Positions 8,766 through 17,947 are shown, counted from the first letter of the stretch. The stretch is 64,000 nt of DNA from Acidimicrobiia bacterium (GCA_022822905.1 JAJDYE010000016.1:1-64000), one strand, 5' to 3'. Numbers and translations: made by a program. The notes: a model not told the origin generated them from the letters alone.

Positions 8766-8978
8766 TCACCTGATGGAGGGGCGACCGACCGCTGGGAGGC
8801 TGGCTGCGGGATTGGGGAGGAGTCGGGCTGGAGAGTCGCCGCCCCCGCAGCGCCTCTTCTCCCGCCACACCGTTGCCCGGTCCCTGCCCAACCGCGCCGC
8901 GATCTCCGCGTCGCTCAAACCCTCCGAGGACAAAACCTCAATCCAGACGCGCTCCTCCCAGCAAACACGCCGTGCCAT
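8766..8978 (-). pseudogene. IS30-family transposase, N-terminal HTH fragment
   Basis: The minus-strand reading MARRVCWEERVWIEVLSSEG, continuing LSDAEIAARLGRDRATVWRE, is the N-terminal helix-turn-helix of IS30-type transposases (EERxxIExLxxxGxSxxEIAxxLGRxxSTVxRE). It breaks off after the RRCGGG motif, leaving no catalytic DDE domain. Confidence 0.7.
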
Positions 8979-9061
8979 ACTGGACACCTCCACCGGTCGG
9001 TCGCTGACTCTTACAACCGGCCATCATGGCCGATCCGTCGCGACCACCGGTGGAGTTCACC

Positions 9062-9202
9062 GACCGTCACCCCATCGGGGCAGTCGTAGGCGTAGCCGCT
9101 GGCGGTGATGACTACCTTGCGGGTGGGAGGGCCAGTCAGGTCGTAGTCCACTTTTTGGCACACCCGGTTGAGGGTGTCGGCGGCCTCGTCGATGGCACCC
9201 AT
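9062..9202 (-). pseudogene. 3' remnant of a second DUF4143 ATPase copy
   Basis: The DNA matches 4895-5035, the C-terminal coding end of the intact DUF4143 gene, with scattered substitutions (AIDEAADTLNRVCQK and RKVVITASGYAYD are kept). At 9202/9203 it jumps directly to the sequence found at 6211 in the other copy. About 1.2 kb (the rest of the ATPase and its promoter) has therefore been deleted here. Confidence 0.85.
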
Positions 9203-9230
9203 ATGTCATATATGCAGTCTTGCTGCTGCT

Positions 9231-10133
9231 TCAGGTGCGGGTTGAGATGTACTCCGCCATCTCGGCGATGCCCTCTTCGGCTTCGGGGGCCACGCCGGCC
9301 AAGAGGTGCCAGACGTGCATCATGTCTTGCCAAGGGCGGAACTCTACGGATCCGTTGGCGTTCTCGATGCCCTTGACCACCCGGGTGCTGTCGTCGTAGA
9401 GCACCTCCTCGGTTCCCACCTGGATCATCATGGGAGGCAGGTTGTCGAAGGCGCCGAACACCGGTGAGACGTAGGGATCGGTGGCGTCAACGCTTTGCGC
9501 GTAGGCCATGACCATCCCATGCAGGGAGTCGGCGCCGGCGAGCATGGGGTCGCGGTCGGCCCGCTCGGTCATGGAATCGCCGGAGAACGTCAAGTCGGTC
9601 CACGGCGAGATGGGGGCAGCGCAGGCGGGCTGTTCCATACCCTCGTCGCGCAGCTTCATGCACAATGCGATGGTCAGCCCCCCGCCGGCGGAATCGCCGC
9701 TGATGGCAGTGTGGGACGCCTCTCCCCCATTGGCCAGGTGCCATTTCCACGCGGCCATAGCGTCGTCCAGCGCGGCCGGGTACGGATTCTCGGGAGCAAG
9801 GCGATAGTCCACGTTCAACAACCGGGCCTTGGCCCCGACCGCCATGCGGCTCACCACGTGGCGATGGGTATTCAGGTTGCCCACCACATAGCCGCCGCCA
9901 TGCAAGTAGATAATGGTCCGGTTGCCATCAACCTCGGGGGGAGTCACCCATTCGGCGGGAACCCCGCCGGCGTCCACTGGAGTGAAGCTCACCCCTTCGG
10001 GAACGGGCATCGAGCTGTAGGCCGCCTCAAATCCGGCCCGGGTCGTGGCCAAGTCAGCTGGCGGACCAGCAGCAGCATCTTGCATCTGCTGCCTTAGTGC
10101 GGCGACCGCCGCGTTGTAGGCGTCTGACGGCAT
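9231..10133 (-). CDS. Alpha/beta-hydrolase esterase, hormone-sensitive lipase family
   Basis: 300 aa. It has the oxyanion-hole motif HGGGY (78-82), the nucleophile motif GDSAGGG (Ser148), an acid region GTEEVLYDD (Asp247 or Asp248) and catalytic His273 (MMHVWHL). This is the layout of the HSL/family IV carboxylesterases, which cleave short acyl esters in the cytoplasm. An SD-like GGGAGA precedes the ATG. It follows the 2-hydroxyacid dehydrogenase on the same strand after 16 bp and is probably co-transcribed. Its C-terminal third is duplicated at 6239-6553. The natural substrate is unknown. Confidence 0.88.
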   Translation of the reverse strand: MPSDAYNAAVAALRQQMQDAAAGPPADLATTRAGFEAAYSSMPVPEGVSFTPVDAGGVPAEWVTPPEVDGNRTIIYLHGGGYVVGNLNTHRHVVSRMAVGAKARLLNVDYRLAPENPYPAALDDAMAAWKWHLANGGEASHTAISGDSAGGGLTIALCMKLRDEGMEQPACAAPISPWTDLTFSGDSMTERADRDPMLAGADSLHGMVMAYAQSVDATDPYVSPVFGAFDNLPPMMIQVGTEEVLYDDSTRVVKGIENANGSVEFRPWQDMMHVWHLLAGVAPEAEEGIAEMAEYISTRT

Positions 10134-10149
10134 TTATTTCTCCCTTTTC

Positions 10150-11214
10150 TCAATAGCCCCGATCGGGGTCTACCACGTTGCGAAGCGGCTCGTCGGCCAG
10201 AAAGCGCTCCAGATTGTCGCAGAACAGCTCCATCAGGGCTTCGTTGTAGCCCTCGCGGGCGGTGGAGCAGTGGGGCGACAAGTACATGTTCGGGGCATCC
10301 CACAGCGGGCTGTCGGCGGGCAGTGGCTCCTCTCGGGTCACATCCAGCACCGCGGCACCCACTTGGCCCGACTCCAGCGCGGCTACCAGCGCGTCCTCGT
10401 CGATGATCGACCCCCGGCCCACGTTTACCACCACCGCGCCCGGCTTGAGCCGTCCTAGGCGCTCGGCGTCGAACAGATCGATGGTCTGGGGGGTATGTGG
10501 TGCGCTCAACACCACCGCGTCGCAACGGGCCAGCATCTCATCGAGCCCATCGAGGCCGTAGAGCTCATCCACGTCAGGATCGGCGTCGCCAGGCCGGGCC
10601 GAGCGGCGGTTTCCCAGCACGGTTGTTTCGAAGGCCTTGGCCCGACGGGCCACGTCCCGGCCGATGGCCCCCAAGCCAACAATGCCGATGGTCTTCCCCT
10701 TCACCAACAGCCCTTGATGCATCTGCCAGTGGTGGTCCTTTTGCTGGCGCTCCAGCACCCGGATGTCCTTCCACACTTCCAGCAGACGGCCCACGGCGAA
10801 CTCGGCGATCGGGGCAGAGGCCACCCCAGCGGCGTTGGTCAGCATGATGCCCTTGGCCTTCAGCTTGGCCGGCTCGAGTTGCCCAATGCCCGCGCCAATG
10901 GCCTGCACCCACCGCAATCGAGGTGCCCAATCCCTGATTCCCGGAGGCAGGTCGAGGGCCATCAACACGTCGGACGCTGCAATGGTGTCCTTCTCTGCCT
11001 CCGTCAGGGGCGGCGCAGTGGCCAGGAGTTCCTCGGTGACCCGGCCCTTGGCCTTGGCATCCCGCAGCCCATGGGGCTCGAAATAGCCGATGTTGTCGAA
11101 CTTGACGCCGGGAAAACGGCGGTGCAGGTCTTCGAGCTCCGAATCCTCCATTGCCAGCGGATACATCACGACAGCGTTGACTGTGCTCACGGCGGGAACC
11201 CTAGTTTCCGACAC
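10150..11214 (-). CDS. D-2-hydroxyacid dehydrogenase
   Basis: 354 aa with a GTG start. The NAD-binding motif GLGAIG (180-185) is followed by the catalytic trio of the D-isomer-specific 2-hydroxyacid dehydrogenase family: Arg267 (NVGRGSIID), Glu295/296 (DVTREEP) and His315 (SPHCS). Such enzymes interconvert 2-oxo and D-2-hydroxy acids with NAD(P)H; the substrate cannot be read from sequence. The N-terminus is somewhat long, and later in-frame starts are possible (GTG at residue 9, ATG at residue 17). It is first in an operon with the esterase and divergent from the SDR at 11250. Confidence 0.85.
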   Translation of the reverse strand: MSETRVPAVSTVNAVVMYPLAMEDSELEDLHRRFPGVKFDNIGYFEPHGLRDAKAKGRVTEELLATAPPLTEAEKDTIAASDVLMALDLPPGIRDWAPRLRWVQAIGAGIGQLEPAKLKAKGIMLTNAAGVASAPIAEFAVGRLLEVWKDIRVLERQQKDHHWQMHQGLLVKGKTIGIVGLGAIGRDVARRAKAFETTVLGNRRSARPGDADPDVDELYGLDGLDEMLARCDAVVLSAPHTPQTIDLFDAERLGRLKPGAVVVNVGRGSIIDEDALVAALESGQVGAAVLDVTREEPLPADSPLWDAPNMYLSPHCSTAREGYNEALMELFCDNLERFLADEPLRNVVDPDRGY

Positions 11215-11249
11215 CGCTTTCCGTTGCAGACAGGCGATAGCGTCGGCCC

Positions 11250-12140
11250 ATGGACACTCTTGAGGGCAAAGCAGCAGTCATCACCGGCGGGGCCAGCGGA
11301 ATGGGCCGGGCCATGGCCGACCGATTCGGCGCAGCCGGGGCCCGCATCATGATCGCCGACGTGGAGGGCCCCGCCATGGACGCCGCGGTGGCCGAGATGA
11401 ACGACGCCGGAGTGGATGCGGTGGGCGTGCTCACCGACGTGAGCTCCGAGCGGGACATGGACGAGCTGGCCGAGGCTGCTTTCGCCCGGTTCGGGCAGGT
11501 CAACGTGGTGTGCAACAACGCCGGCGTGGGCGGCGGCGGCTTGATGCACGAGCTCACCACCGCCGACTGGGAATGGATCCTCGGAGTGAATCTGTGGGGG
11601 GTGATTCACGGCATCCGGGTGTTCTTGCCCCACTTGATGGAGCACGGCGACGGCCACATCGTGAACACCGGTTCCATCGCCGGCCACACCTCGTATCCCA
11701 ATATCGGTCCCTACAACGCCTCCAAGCACGCGGTGGTGACCATCTCGGAGACGCTCTACAACGAGCTTCAAGACAGCGGCTCGCCGGTCGGGGTATCGGT
11801 GCTGTGCCCCGGCCTGGTGACCACCAACATCATCAACTCCGAGCGCAACCGCCCCGAGACGCTGCGCTCGCCGATCATTCCGCCCGACCCCGGCCCCGAG
11901 GACGAAGAGCGCATCCAGATGATGATGGCCATCTACGAGGATGCAGTGAAGCCTCCTGAGGTGGCCGAGCTGGTGTACAACGCAGTGCTCGACAACCAGT
12001 TCTACATCTGGACCGACTACGTGTACGCCCCGGCCATCATGCAGCGCCACGAGGATATCCAGCAGGGTCGCAACCCCAGTTTCCGGGGCCAGCTCATCGA
12101 TGAGGACCAAACCGCCAAAGGGCCTCCCCAGGACGGCTGA
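11250..12140 (+). CDS. Short-chain dehydrogenase/reductase
   Basis: 296 aa classical SDR: cofactor motif TGGASGMG near the N-terminus, NNAG, an active-site Tyr and Lys in YNASKHAV, and the catalytic Ser of NTGSIAG. The C-terminal 50 residues extend beyond the usual 250-aa core. TAGCGT (11238-11243) ends 6 nt before the ATG, which fits a leaderless mRNA. The mycothione reductase gene follows after 8 bp on the same strand. The substrate is unknown. Confidence 0.87.
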   Translation: MDTLEGKAAVITGGASGMGRAMADRFGAAGARIMIADVEGPAMDAAVAEMNDAGVDAVGVLTDVSSERDMDELAEAAFARFGQVNVVCNNAGVGGGGLMHELTTADWEWILGVNLWGVIHGIRVFLPHLMEHGDGHIVNTGSIAGHTSYPNIGPYNASKHAVVTISETLYNELQDSGSPVGVSVLCPGLVTTNIINSERNRPETLRSPIIPPDPGPEDEERIQMMMAIYEDAVKPPEVAELVYNAVLDNQFYIWTDYVYAPAIMQRHEDIQQGRNPSFRGQLIDEDQTAKGPPQDG

Positions 12141-12148
12141 TCTCGCCT

Positions 12149-13507
12149 ATGGCTGACTCACCTGAGCAATTCGACCTGGTGGTGGTGGGCACCGGGTCGG
12201 GCAACAGCGTCCTCACCCCCGATTTCGACGACTGGCGGGTGGCGCTCATCGAGCGGGACGTATTCGGCGGCACCTGCCTCAACCGGGGCTGCATCCCATC
12301 GAAGATGTTCGTGTACGCCGCCGACATGGCCCACCAAGCGGGCCATACCGGGCACCTAGGGGTTGTCACCTCGCTCGACGAGGTGCGCTGGCCCGAGATC
12401 GTGGACCGGGTATTCGGGCGAATCGACCCCATCGCCCAGGGTGGAGAGGACTACCGGCACAGCTTGGACAAGGTGACCGTATTCAAGGGCGATGCCCGGT
12501 TCACCGGTCACAAGGCGCTTGAGGTAAACGGACAGCAGATCACCGGCGATCACATCGTGCTGGCCGCCGGGGCCCGGCCGTACATCCCCCCGATCCCTGG
12601 CCTGGACGAGGTTCCCTACCACACCTCCGACACCGTCATGCGGCTGGAAGCGCTGCCCGAGCGGCTCGTCATATTGGGCGGGGGCTACATCGCCGCCGAA
12701 TTGGGCCATGTGTTCGACGCCATGGGCGTGTCGGTGTCGATCGTGAACCGCTCCGAGCGGCTGCTGCGGTCCGAGGACGAGGACGTGTCGGCTGCGTTCA
12801 CGCAGATCGTGGGCCAGCGCATGGATTGCGCTCTCGGCTCTCCCATCGTCGACGTTTCCCAAGCAGGGTCGCAGATCACCGTCCGCACCGAGGCGCAGGA
12901 CGTGACCGGCGATGTGCTGCTGCTGGCCACCGGTCGGGTGCCCAACGGCGAGCAGCTGGGCGTGACCCGCTCAGGGGTGGAGCTCGACGATGCCGGCTAT
13001 GTGGTGACCGACGAGTATCTCCGCACGGGGGTGGAAGGGGTATGGGCGCTGGGCGACATCTGCCATGCGGCCCAGCTCAAACACACCGCCAACGAGGACA
13101 CCCGGGCGGTGGCCCACAACATCGCCCACCCCGACGACCTGCGGGCACCCGATCACTCCGGCATTCCCCACGCAGTGTTCGCCTATCCCCAAGTGGCCGC
13201 GGTGGGGGCCACCGAGCAGGCGTTGCGAGCCGAGGGGCGGCCCTATCTCCGAGCCGTTCGCCCTTACAGCGATACCGCCTACGGCTGGGCCATGGAGGAC
13301 ACCACCAGCTTCACCAAGGTGCTGGCCGATCCCGATACCCGGCTCTTGCTGGGTGCCCACATCATCGGTCCTCAGGCCCCCACCCTGATCCAGCAGCTCA
13401 TCCAAGGAATGCAGTTCGGTCTCACCGTGGACGAGATGGCCCGAGGGCAGCTTTACATCCATCCCGCGCTAACCGAGGTGGTCGAACAGGCGCTGTTGGA
13501 GCTCTAG
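12149..13507 (+). CDS. mtr: Mycothione reductase
   Basis: 452-aa flavoprotein disulfide reductase. It opens with the FAD motif GTGSGNS typical of mycothione reductases, then the redox pair in GGTCLNRGCIPSK (Cys43, Cys48), a second nucleotide-binding motif ILGGGYIAAELG, ALGDI for FAD, and the dimer-interface HPALTEVV with the catalytic His. It reduces mycothiol disulfide with NADPH, keeping the actinobacterial thiol buffer reduced. Its stop codon directly abuts the stop of the convergent TauD gene. Annotation as a generic dihydrolipoamide dehydrogenase is the alternative, but the N-terminal GTGSGN signature favours Mtr. Confidence 0.88.
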   Translation: MADSPEQFDLVVVGTGSGNSVLTPDFDDWRVALIERDVFGGTCLNRGCIPSKMFVYAADMAHQAGHTGHLGVVTSLDEVRWPEIVDRVFGRIDPIAQGGEDYRHSLDKVTVFKGDARFTGHKALEVNGQQITGDHIVLAAGARPYIPPIPGLDEVPYHTSDTVMRLEALPERLVILGGGYIAAELGHVFDAMGVSVSIVNRSERLLRSEDEDVSAAFTQIVGQRMDCALGSPIVDVSQAGSQITVRTEAQDVTGDVLLLATGRVPNGEQLGVTRSGVELDDAGYVVTDEYLRTGVEGVWALGDICHAAQLKHTANEDTRAVAHNIAHPDDLRAPDHSGIPHAVFAYPQVAAVGATEQALRAEGRPYLRAVRPYSDTAYGWAMEDTTSFTKVLADPDTRLLLGAHIIGPQAPTLIQQLIQGMQFGLTVDEMARGQLYIHPALTEVVEQALLEL

Positions 13508-14317
13508 CTACGCCGCAGGGGCGGCGGCCACTGGGCCTGCGCCGGAGGGGTCGTAGATGGTGACCCGGTGGATGCGGCGGTGGTCGGTTCCGTAGTCGTC
13601 GATGGCGTAGTGCATGGTGCAGCGGTTGTCCCACAAGGCGGCGTCGCCGTCGCTCCATCGCCACCGCACGATGTACTCGGGCTGCTCCATGTGGTCGCAT
13701 AGCAAGGCCAGCAGGCACCTGCTCTCCAGGTGGCTCATGCCCTGAAGCGACGACGTCCAACCTCGATTCACAAACAGGATCCGTTTGCCGGTCTCGGGGT
13801 GGATGGTTATAGCCGGGTGATCGGTGAACTCGGTCAGACCAGCCCGGCCGTGGCGGGCGATAACCCCTTCGAGGGCCGCCTTGAGGGGCTGCGACAGGCC
13901 CTCGTAGGCGGCCTGGGTGTTGGCCCACATGGTGTCGCCACCGGAGGGCGGTGACTCCTTCATGGACAGCAGAGACCCCAGTGGAGGCTGGCGGGCGAAC
14001 GTCACGTCGGTGTGCCAGAAGTTGGCCCGCGAGTACTCGTTGGAGCTGTCCAGCACCAGGATCTTCCCCTCGTCGTCCACCGTGTGGTGGTAGCGATGGT
14101 CGGTGTCATCGTTGCTCACCGCCTCCAGATCACCGAATACCGAGCCCAAGGCCACATGCTGCTCGTCGGTCAGGTGAATCTGGGGGAAGAACAGCACCTT
14201 GTGGGCCCAGAACGCCTCCCGCAACTCGGCCGCTACCCCGTCGTCGAGGTGATCGGCATCGAGCCCTTCCACCGTGGCGCCCAAGGCCGCCGGCAGCGCA
14301 GTCACTTTGAAGCTCAT
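13508..14317 (-). CDS. TauD/TfdA-family 2-oxoglutarate dioxygenase
   Basis: 269 aa. The iron ligands are visible as HxD in WHTDVTF (His102, Asp104) and the distal His in WDNRCTMHYAIDDY; an Arg near HRRIHRVTI would bind 2-oxoglutarate. The family hydroxylates sulfonates, phenoxyacetates, carnitine precursors and other small acids, and the actual substrate is not readable. The gene is convergent with mtr with no spacer and lies just downstream of an acyl-CoA ligase on the same strand. Confidence 0.87.
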   Translation of the reverse strand: MSFKVTALPAALGATVEGLDADHLDDGVAAELREAFWAHKVLFFPQIHLTDEQHVALGSVFGDLEAVSNDDTDHRYHHTVDDEGKILVLDSSNEYSRANFWHTDVTFARQPPLGSLLSMKESPPSGGDTMWANTQAAYEGLSQPLKAALEGVIARHGRAGLTEFTDHPAITIHPETGKRILFVNRGWTSSLQGMSHLESRCLLALLCDHMEQPEYIVRWRWSDGDAALWDNRCTMHYAIDDYGTDHRRIHRVTIYDPSGAGPVAAAPAA

Positions 14318-14341
14318 GGCCCCATGTTTCCAGATCGGGGC

Positions 14342-15985
14342 CTACTCCGACAGAGAGTCGAGGGCGAACTGCTTAGCCCACTGGTAGTCGGGCTTGCCGT
14401 TGGCTCCCCGCTGGACGGCATCGGCCCGGATGAGCGACTTGGGGAGCTTGTAGGCCGCCAAGCGGGTGCGGGCGTCGGCAATGACCTCTTCGTCGCCCAC
14501 CGCCTGAGATGCCGGGTCGCTGGCCATCTGCACCACCGCGGTAACCGCCTCGCCCCACTTCGGGTCGGGCACTCCCACTACCAGGCAGTCGGCCACCGCG
14601 GGATGGGCCTTCACCGCCTCTTCCACTTCCTCGGGGTAGATCTTCTCCCCCGCGCTGTTGATGCAGGCCGAGCCCCGGCCCAGCAGGGTGATGGTGCCGT
14701 CGGCCTCGACAGTGGCCCAATCGCCGGGCACCGACCAGCGCCGCCCCCCGATGGTGCGAAACGTGGCTGCCGTCTTCTCCGGGTCCTTGTAGTAGCCGAT
14801 GGGGATGGGGCCGCCCACCGCCACCATGCCCTGCTGGCCCGAGCCGGGCTCAACCGGGTGGCCGTTTTGGTCGAACACCGCGGCGTTCTCCCCCAGGGTG
14901 AACCGGGCGGTTGCTGATCCGCCCTCCCGGTCGCTGATCCTCATGCCGGTGCCGGTGCCCTCACTGGAGCCCAAGGAGTCCACCAGCTTCATGTTCTTGT
15001 GTACCAGCAACGCCTCTTTTGCCGGCTGGCTCCAGATCACCCCCGATGACATGACCATGAACACCGACGACAGGTCGTAGGGCTCGCCTCGGGCCGCGGC
15101 TGCATCCAAGGCCTCGGCCATTGGTCGCCCGAAGGCGTCGCCCACGATGGTGAGCACGGTGGCCCGGTCGCGCTCCACGCAGCGCCACAGGGCATCGGCG
15201 TCGAAGCTGCGCTCGGGCATGGTGATCACCGCCCCGCCCTGGGTGAAGGTGGCCAGCGCCACAATGCTGGCCGTGCCGTGCATCAGAGGAGAGGCCGCTA
15301 GCTGGCGGGTAACCCGGTTGCTGTCGTAGATGGCCGCGATGTTGGACTTGACCTGCTCCAGGTTCTCCGCGATCGGCAGCCTCAGCGCTTTGAAGTTGGG
15401 GGCCATGGCGCCGATCACCGAACTGTGGGGCCACATGACCCCTTTGGGATTGCCGGTAGTGCCGCCGGTGTAGAGGATCCACAGGTCGTCAGGGCTGCGA
15501 TCGATGGGCGGCGCCGGATCGTGGTCGGCGATCATAGACCCGTAGTCCAGCGCCCAGTCGGGTACTGGGTCGCTGGGCTCGCCCACCTGGATGGCCGCTC
15601 GCAGCAAAGGCAGGTCGCCCCTGGCCTCCTCCACCCGGTCGGCCAGCTCGGGAGAGAAGAACACCGCCTTGGCGTCGGCGTCCTCCAACAGATGGCGCAA
15701 CTCCCCGGCCAGGTAGCGGTAGTTCACATTGCAGGGAGCAGCCCGGGCCTTGAACGCCCCGAAGGTGACCTCGCTATAGGGGTTGCCGTTGTAGAGGTAT
15801 AGCCCCACGTTGTCGCCCGCGCCGATGCCGAACTCCCCCAGCGCCGCCGCCAGCCGAGCTGCCCGATCCTCAAACTCTTGCCAGGTTCGGCTGACCGGAT
15901 GACACACCACTGCATCCGCGTCTGGCACCACTTCCGCAATTGTTTCCCACGCAGTGGCCAGGTTCAGGGGCACGGCGAGTGACAT
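14342..15985 (-). CDS. Acyl-CoA synthetase (AMP-forming, FadD type)
   Basis: 547 aa ANL-superfamily ligase with the P-loop motif YTGGTTGNPKG, the DSLGSSEGTG region in place of YGxTE, a GDWATVEADG acceptor loop, and the C-terminal Lys region LPKSL. It activates a carboxylic acid with ATP to the acyl-CoA; relatives in actinobacteria act on long-chain or steroid side-chain acids. Its start is only 11 bp from that of the divergent ligase at 15997, so the two share one tiny promoter region. It lies upstream of the TauD-type dioxygenase on the same strand, 24 bp apart. Confidence 0.87.
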   Translation of the reverse strand: MSLAVPLNLATAWETIAEVVPDADAVVCHPVSRTWQEFEDRAARLAAALGEFGIGAGDNVGLYLYNGNPYSEVTFGAFKARAAPCNVNYRYLAGELRHLLEDADAKAVFFSPELADRVEEARGDLPLLRAAIQVGEPSDPVPDWALDYGSMIADHDPAPPIDRSPDDLWILYTGGTTGNPKGVMWPHSSVIGAMAPNFKALRLPIAENLEQVKSNIAAIYDSNRVTRQLAASPLMHGTASIVALATFTQGGAVITMPERSFDADALWRCVERDRATVLTIVGDAFGRPMAEALDAAAARGEPYDLSSVFMVMSSGVIWSQPAKEALLVHKNMKLVDSLGSSEGTGTGMRISDREGGSATARFTLGENAAVFDQNGHPVEPGSGQQGMVAVGGPIPIGYYKDPEKTAATFRTIGGRRWSVPGDWATVEADGTITLLGRGSACINSAGEKIYPEEVEEAVKAHPAVADCLVVGVPDPKWGEAVTAVVQMASDPASQAVGDEEVIADARTRLAAYKLPKSLIRADAVQRGANGKPDYQWAKQFALDSLSE

Positions 15986-15996
15986 TATCGTGAGTC

Positions 15997-17496
15997 GTGA
16001 GCACTGCCCGAGCCGATGCTGTCCACTTTCCTAGAGGCATAGACCCCGATGACGTGGACTTGCTGGACGAAGTCAGCCTTCCAGCGGCGTGGGCCAAGCG
16101 GTGGGCATCCGGGGCGACCAAACCGACGTTGTGGGACCCGGGGACCGGGTGGATCTCAAGGGGCGACTTGGCTAGGCGCACGCAGGTCGCAGCCGGAAGG
16201 CTCTTCGGTGCAGGGCTCCGCAAAGGCGACCGAGTCATCCTCTCGGCAGCCGCGTCGGTGGACTTGGTGGTAGCTCATGTGGCTGCCCTGCGGCTGGGGC
16301 TCATCGTGGTACCGGTGAACGGGGCCTATCAGCGAGCCGAGCTAGCCCACATTGTGGATGACGCCGATCCCCGTGCTGCGGTGGTGGACAAGCCCGAATG
16401 GGTGCGGTGGCTGGCCGAGCTTGCCCCCGAGATGACTGTGGTGTCCCCCTGGCTGGACATCGAAGAGGGCCAGGCCCCCAGTCTCGACCAGCTCTCCAGC
16501 GGCGATCCCGCGCTGCTGGGCTATACGTCGGGAACCACCGGAGTACCCAAGGGAGCGGTGCTGACCCACGGGAACTTGCTGGCCGGGGCCGAGTCGGTGC
16601 GCATTGCCTGGCGGTGGACGCCGGAGGACCGCCTAGTTCTGGCGCTGCCCCTATTCCACATGCACGGGCTGGGGGTGGGGCTTCACGGCACGCTGTTGAC
16701 CGGTGCCTCTGCGGTGCTGTTGGACGGGTTCTCCCCCCACGCTGTGTTAGATGCGGCCCAAGTCCACGACGCCACCCTGTTCTTCGGTGTGCCCACCATG
16801 TACACCCGGCTGGCCCAGTCGCCCAGGGTTGGAGAGCTCTCCCGGCTTCGGCTGTGCGTGGCCGGCTCCGCTGCCCTGTCCGCTGATCTCCACCGCCGCC
16901 TCGAAGAGGCCGCCGGAGTGCGAGTGCTAGAGCGCTACGGCATGACCGAGACCATCATGCTGGTGTCCAACCCCTACGACGAAGAGCGCCGGGCTGGAAC
17001 AGTGGGATTCCCCCTCCCCGGCGTGGAACTGCGATTAGCCCCCGACTCCGATGAAGTGATGGTGCGGGGCCCCAACGTCTTCGCCGGATACTGGCGCCGC
17101 CCCGAGGCCACCGAGGAGGCATTCGACCAAGACGGTTGGTTCCATACCGGCGATTTAGGCGAGTTCGACGAGGCGGGATACTTACGATTGAAAGGCCGGG
17201 CCAAAGAACTCATCATCTCCGGAGGCCTGAACGTCTACCCCCGCGAAGTAGAAGACGCCCTGCGCTCCCACCCCGACATCGACGACGTAGCCATCACCGG
17301 CACCCCCGACGAAGAGTGGGGCGAACTAGTCACCGCCTGGGTGGTGCCGGCCGCTGGCAAGACGCCCCATTTGGATGACCTGCGCTCCCACTTAGAGGGA
17401 GTGTGCGCCGACTTCAAGCACCCCCGCATCCTTCACCTAGTAGACGAGTTGCCTCGCAACGCATTAGGCAAGGTGCAAAAGCACCTCTTGGGCTAG
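15997..17496 (+). CDS. Acyl-CoA ligase resembling malonyl-CoA synthetase (MatB/FadD36-like)
   Basis: 499 aa with a GTG start. ANL motifs: YTSGTTGVPKG, LPLFHMHGLGVG, RYGMTETIM followed by SNPYDEERRAGTVG, the GDLGEFDEAGY hinge, and LPRNALGKVQK with the catalytic Lys. The HMHGL and SNPYDEERRAGTVG segments are characteristic of malonyl-CoA synthetases and FadD36 relatives, which make malonyl- or methylmalonyl-type CoA esters. TATCGT lies 5 nt before the GTG. The stop overlaps that of the convergent SnoaL-like gene by 4 bp. Substrate assignment is inference. Confidence 0.82.
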   Translation: MSTARADAVHFPRGIDPDDVDLLDEVSLPAAWAKRWASGATKPTLWDPGTGWISRGDLARRTQVAAGRLFGAGLRKGDRVILSAAASVDLVVAHVAALRLGLIVVPVNGAYQRAELAHIVDDADPRAAVVDKPEWVRWLAELAPEMTVVSPWLDIEEGQAPSLDQLSSGDPALLGYTSGTTGVPKGAVLTHGNLLAGAESVRIAWRWTPEDRLVLALPLFHMHGLGVGLHGTLLTGASAVLLDGFSPHAVLDAAQVHDATLFFGVPTMYTRLAQSPRVGELSRLRLCVAGSAALSADLHRRLEEAAGVRVLERYGMTETIMLVSNPYDEERRAGTVGFPLPGVELRLAPDSDEVMVRGPNVFAGYWRRPEATEEAFDQDGWFHTGDLGEFDEAGYLRLKGRAKELIISGGLNVYPREVEDALRSHPDIDDVAITGTPDEEWGELVTAWVVPAAGKTPHLDDLRSHLEGVCADFKHPRILHLVDELPRNALGKVQKHLLG

Positions 17497-17894
17497 AGCG
17501 GCTTCAAATGCACGCAGAGAGGCCCCAGTAGAGCTTCCACAAAGGCGTCGTCGCAGTAGAGCTTCTCTCCGGTTAGCAGATTGCCTTCGGCGGGCATCAT
17601 GGACATGACCATGTGGCGGGTCTGTCCGTCGACCTCCACCCAGTACTCCTGGATGGCGCACTGGTCGTTGGTCCACTCCCCCAGCACCCCGTAACCGGTC
17701 ACCCGCTGGGCAAACTTGGGATACTGCTCCAGATAGAAGGTCCGGGCCAGGTCACCGCCGGTAAACCCTTTGCCCATGGGCCAGAACTCGTAGGTGGGCT
17801 CGTCCACCAGCGTGGCCAGCGTCCGCTCGGCGTCGTTCTCTGCTTCGGCCGCGGCATGCTCGCGAGCTAGGTCCAGGATCTCTTCAGGTGTCAT
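17493..17894 (-). CDS. NTF2/SnoaL-like small protein
   Basis: 133 aa with the look of a nuclear-transport-factor-2 fold: an N-terminal helix with alternating acidic residues, a Trp/Tyr-rich core (TYEFWPMGKGFTG, YWVEVDGQTRH) and no catalytic signature. Relatives act as ketosteroid-isomerase-like enzymes or unknown accessory proteins of lipid metabolism. TAAGCT on the minus strand ends 6 nt before the ATG. The gene is divergent from the CaiB-type gene at 17948. Confidence 0.72.
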   Translation of the reverse strand: MTPEEILDLAREHAAAEAENDAERTLATLVDEPTYEFWPMGKGFTGGDLARTFYLEQYPKFAQRVTGYGVLGEWTNDQCAIQEYWVEVDGQTRHMVMSMMPAEGNLLTGEKLYCDDAFVEALLGPLCVHLKPL

Positions 17895-17900
17895 TGCCGG

Positions 17901-17941
17901 AGCTTAGTGGTGTGTCGTTTCAGCCCATGCAGGGGTACGTT
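17901..17941. promoter_or_regulatory. Divergent pair of leaderless -10 elements
   Basis: On the minus strand TAAGCT (17901-17906) ends 6 nt before the ATG of the SnoaL-like gene (17894). On the plus strand TACGTT (17936-17941) ends 6 nt before the GTG at 17948 of the CoA-transferase gene. The second element decides that gene's start over an upstream ATG at 17927. Confidence 0.5.
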
Positions 17942-17947
17942 TCTGAA

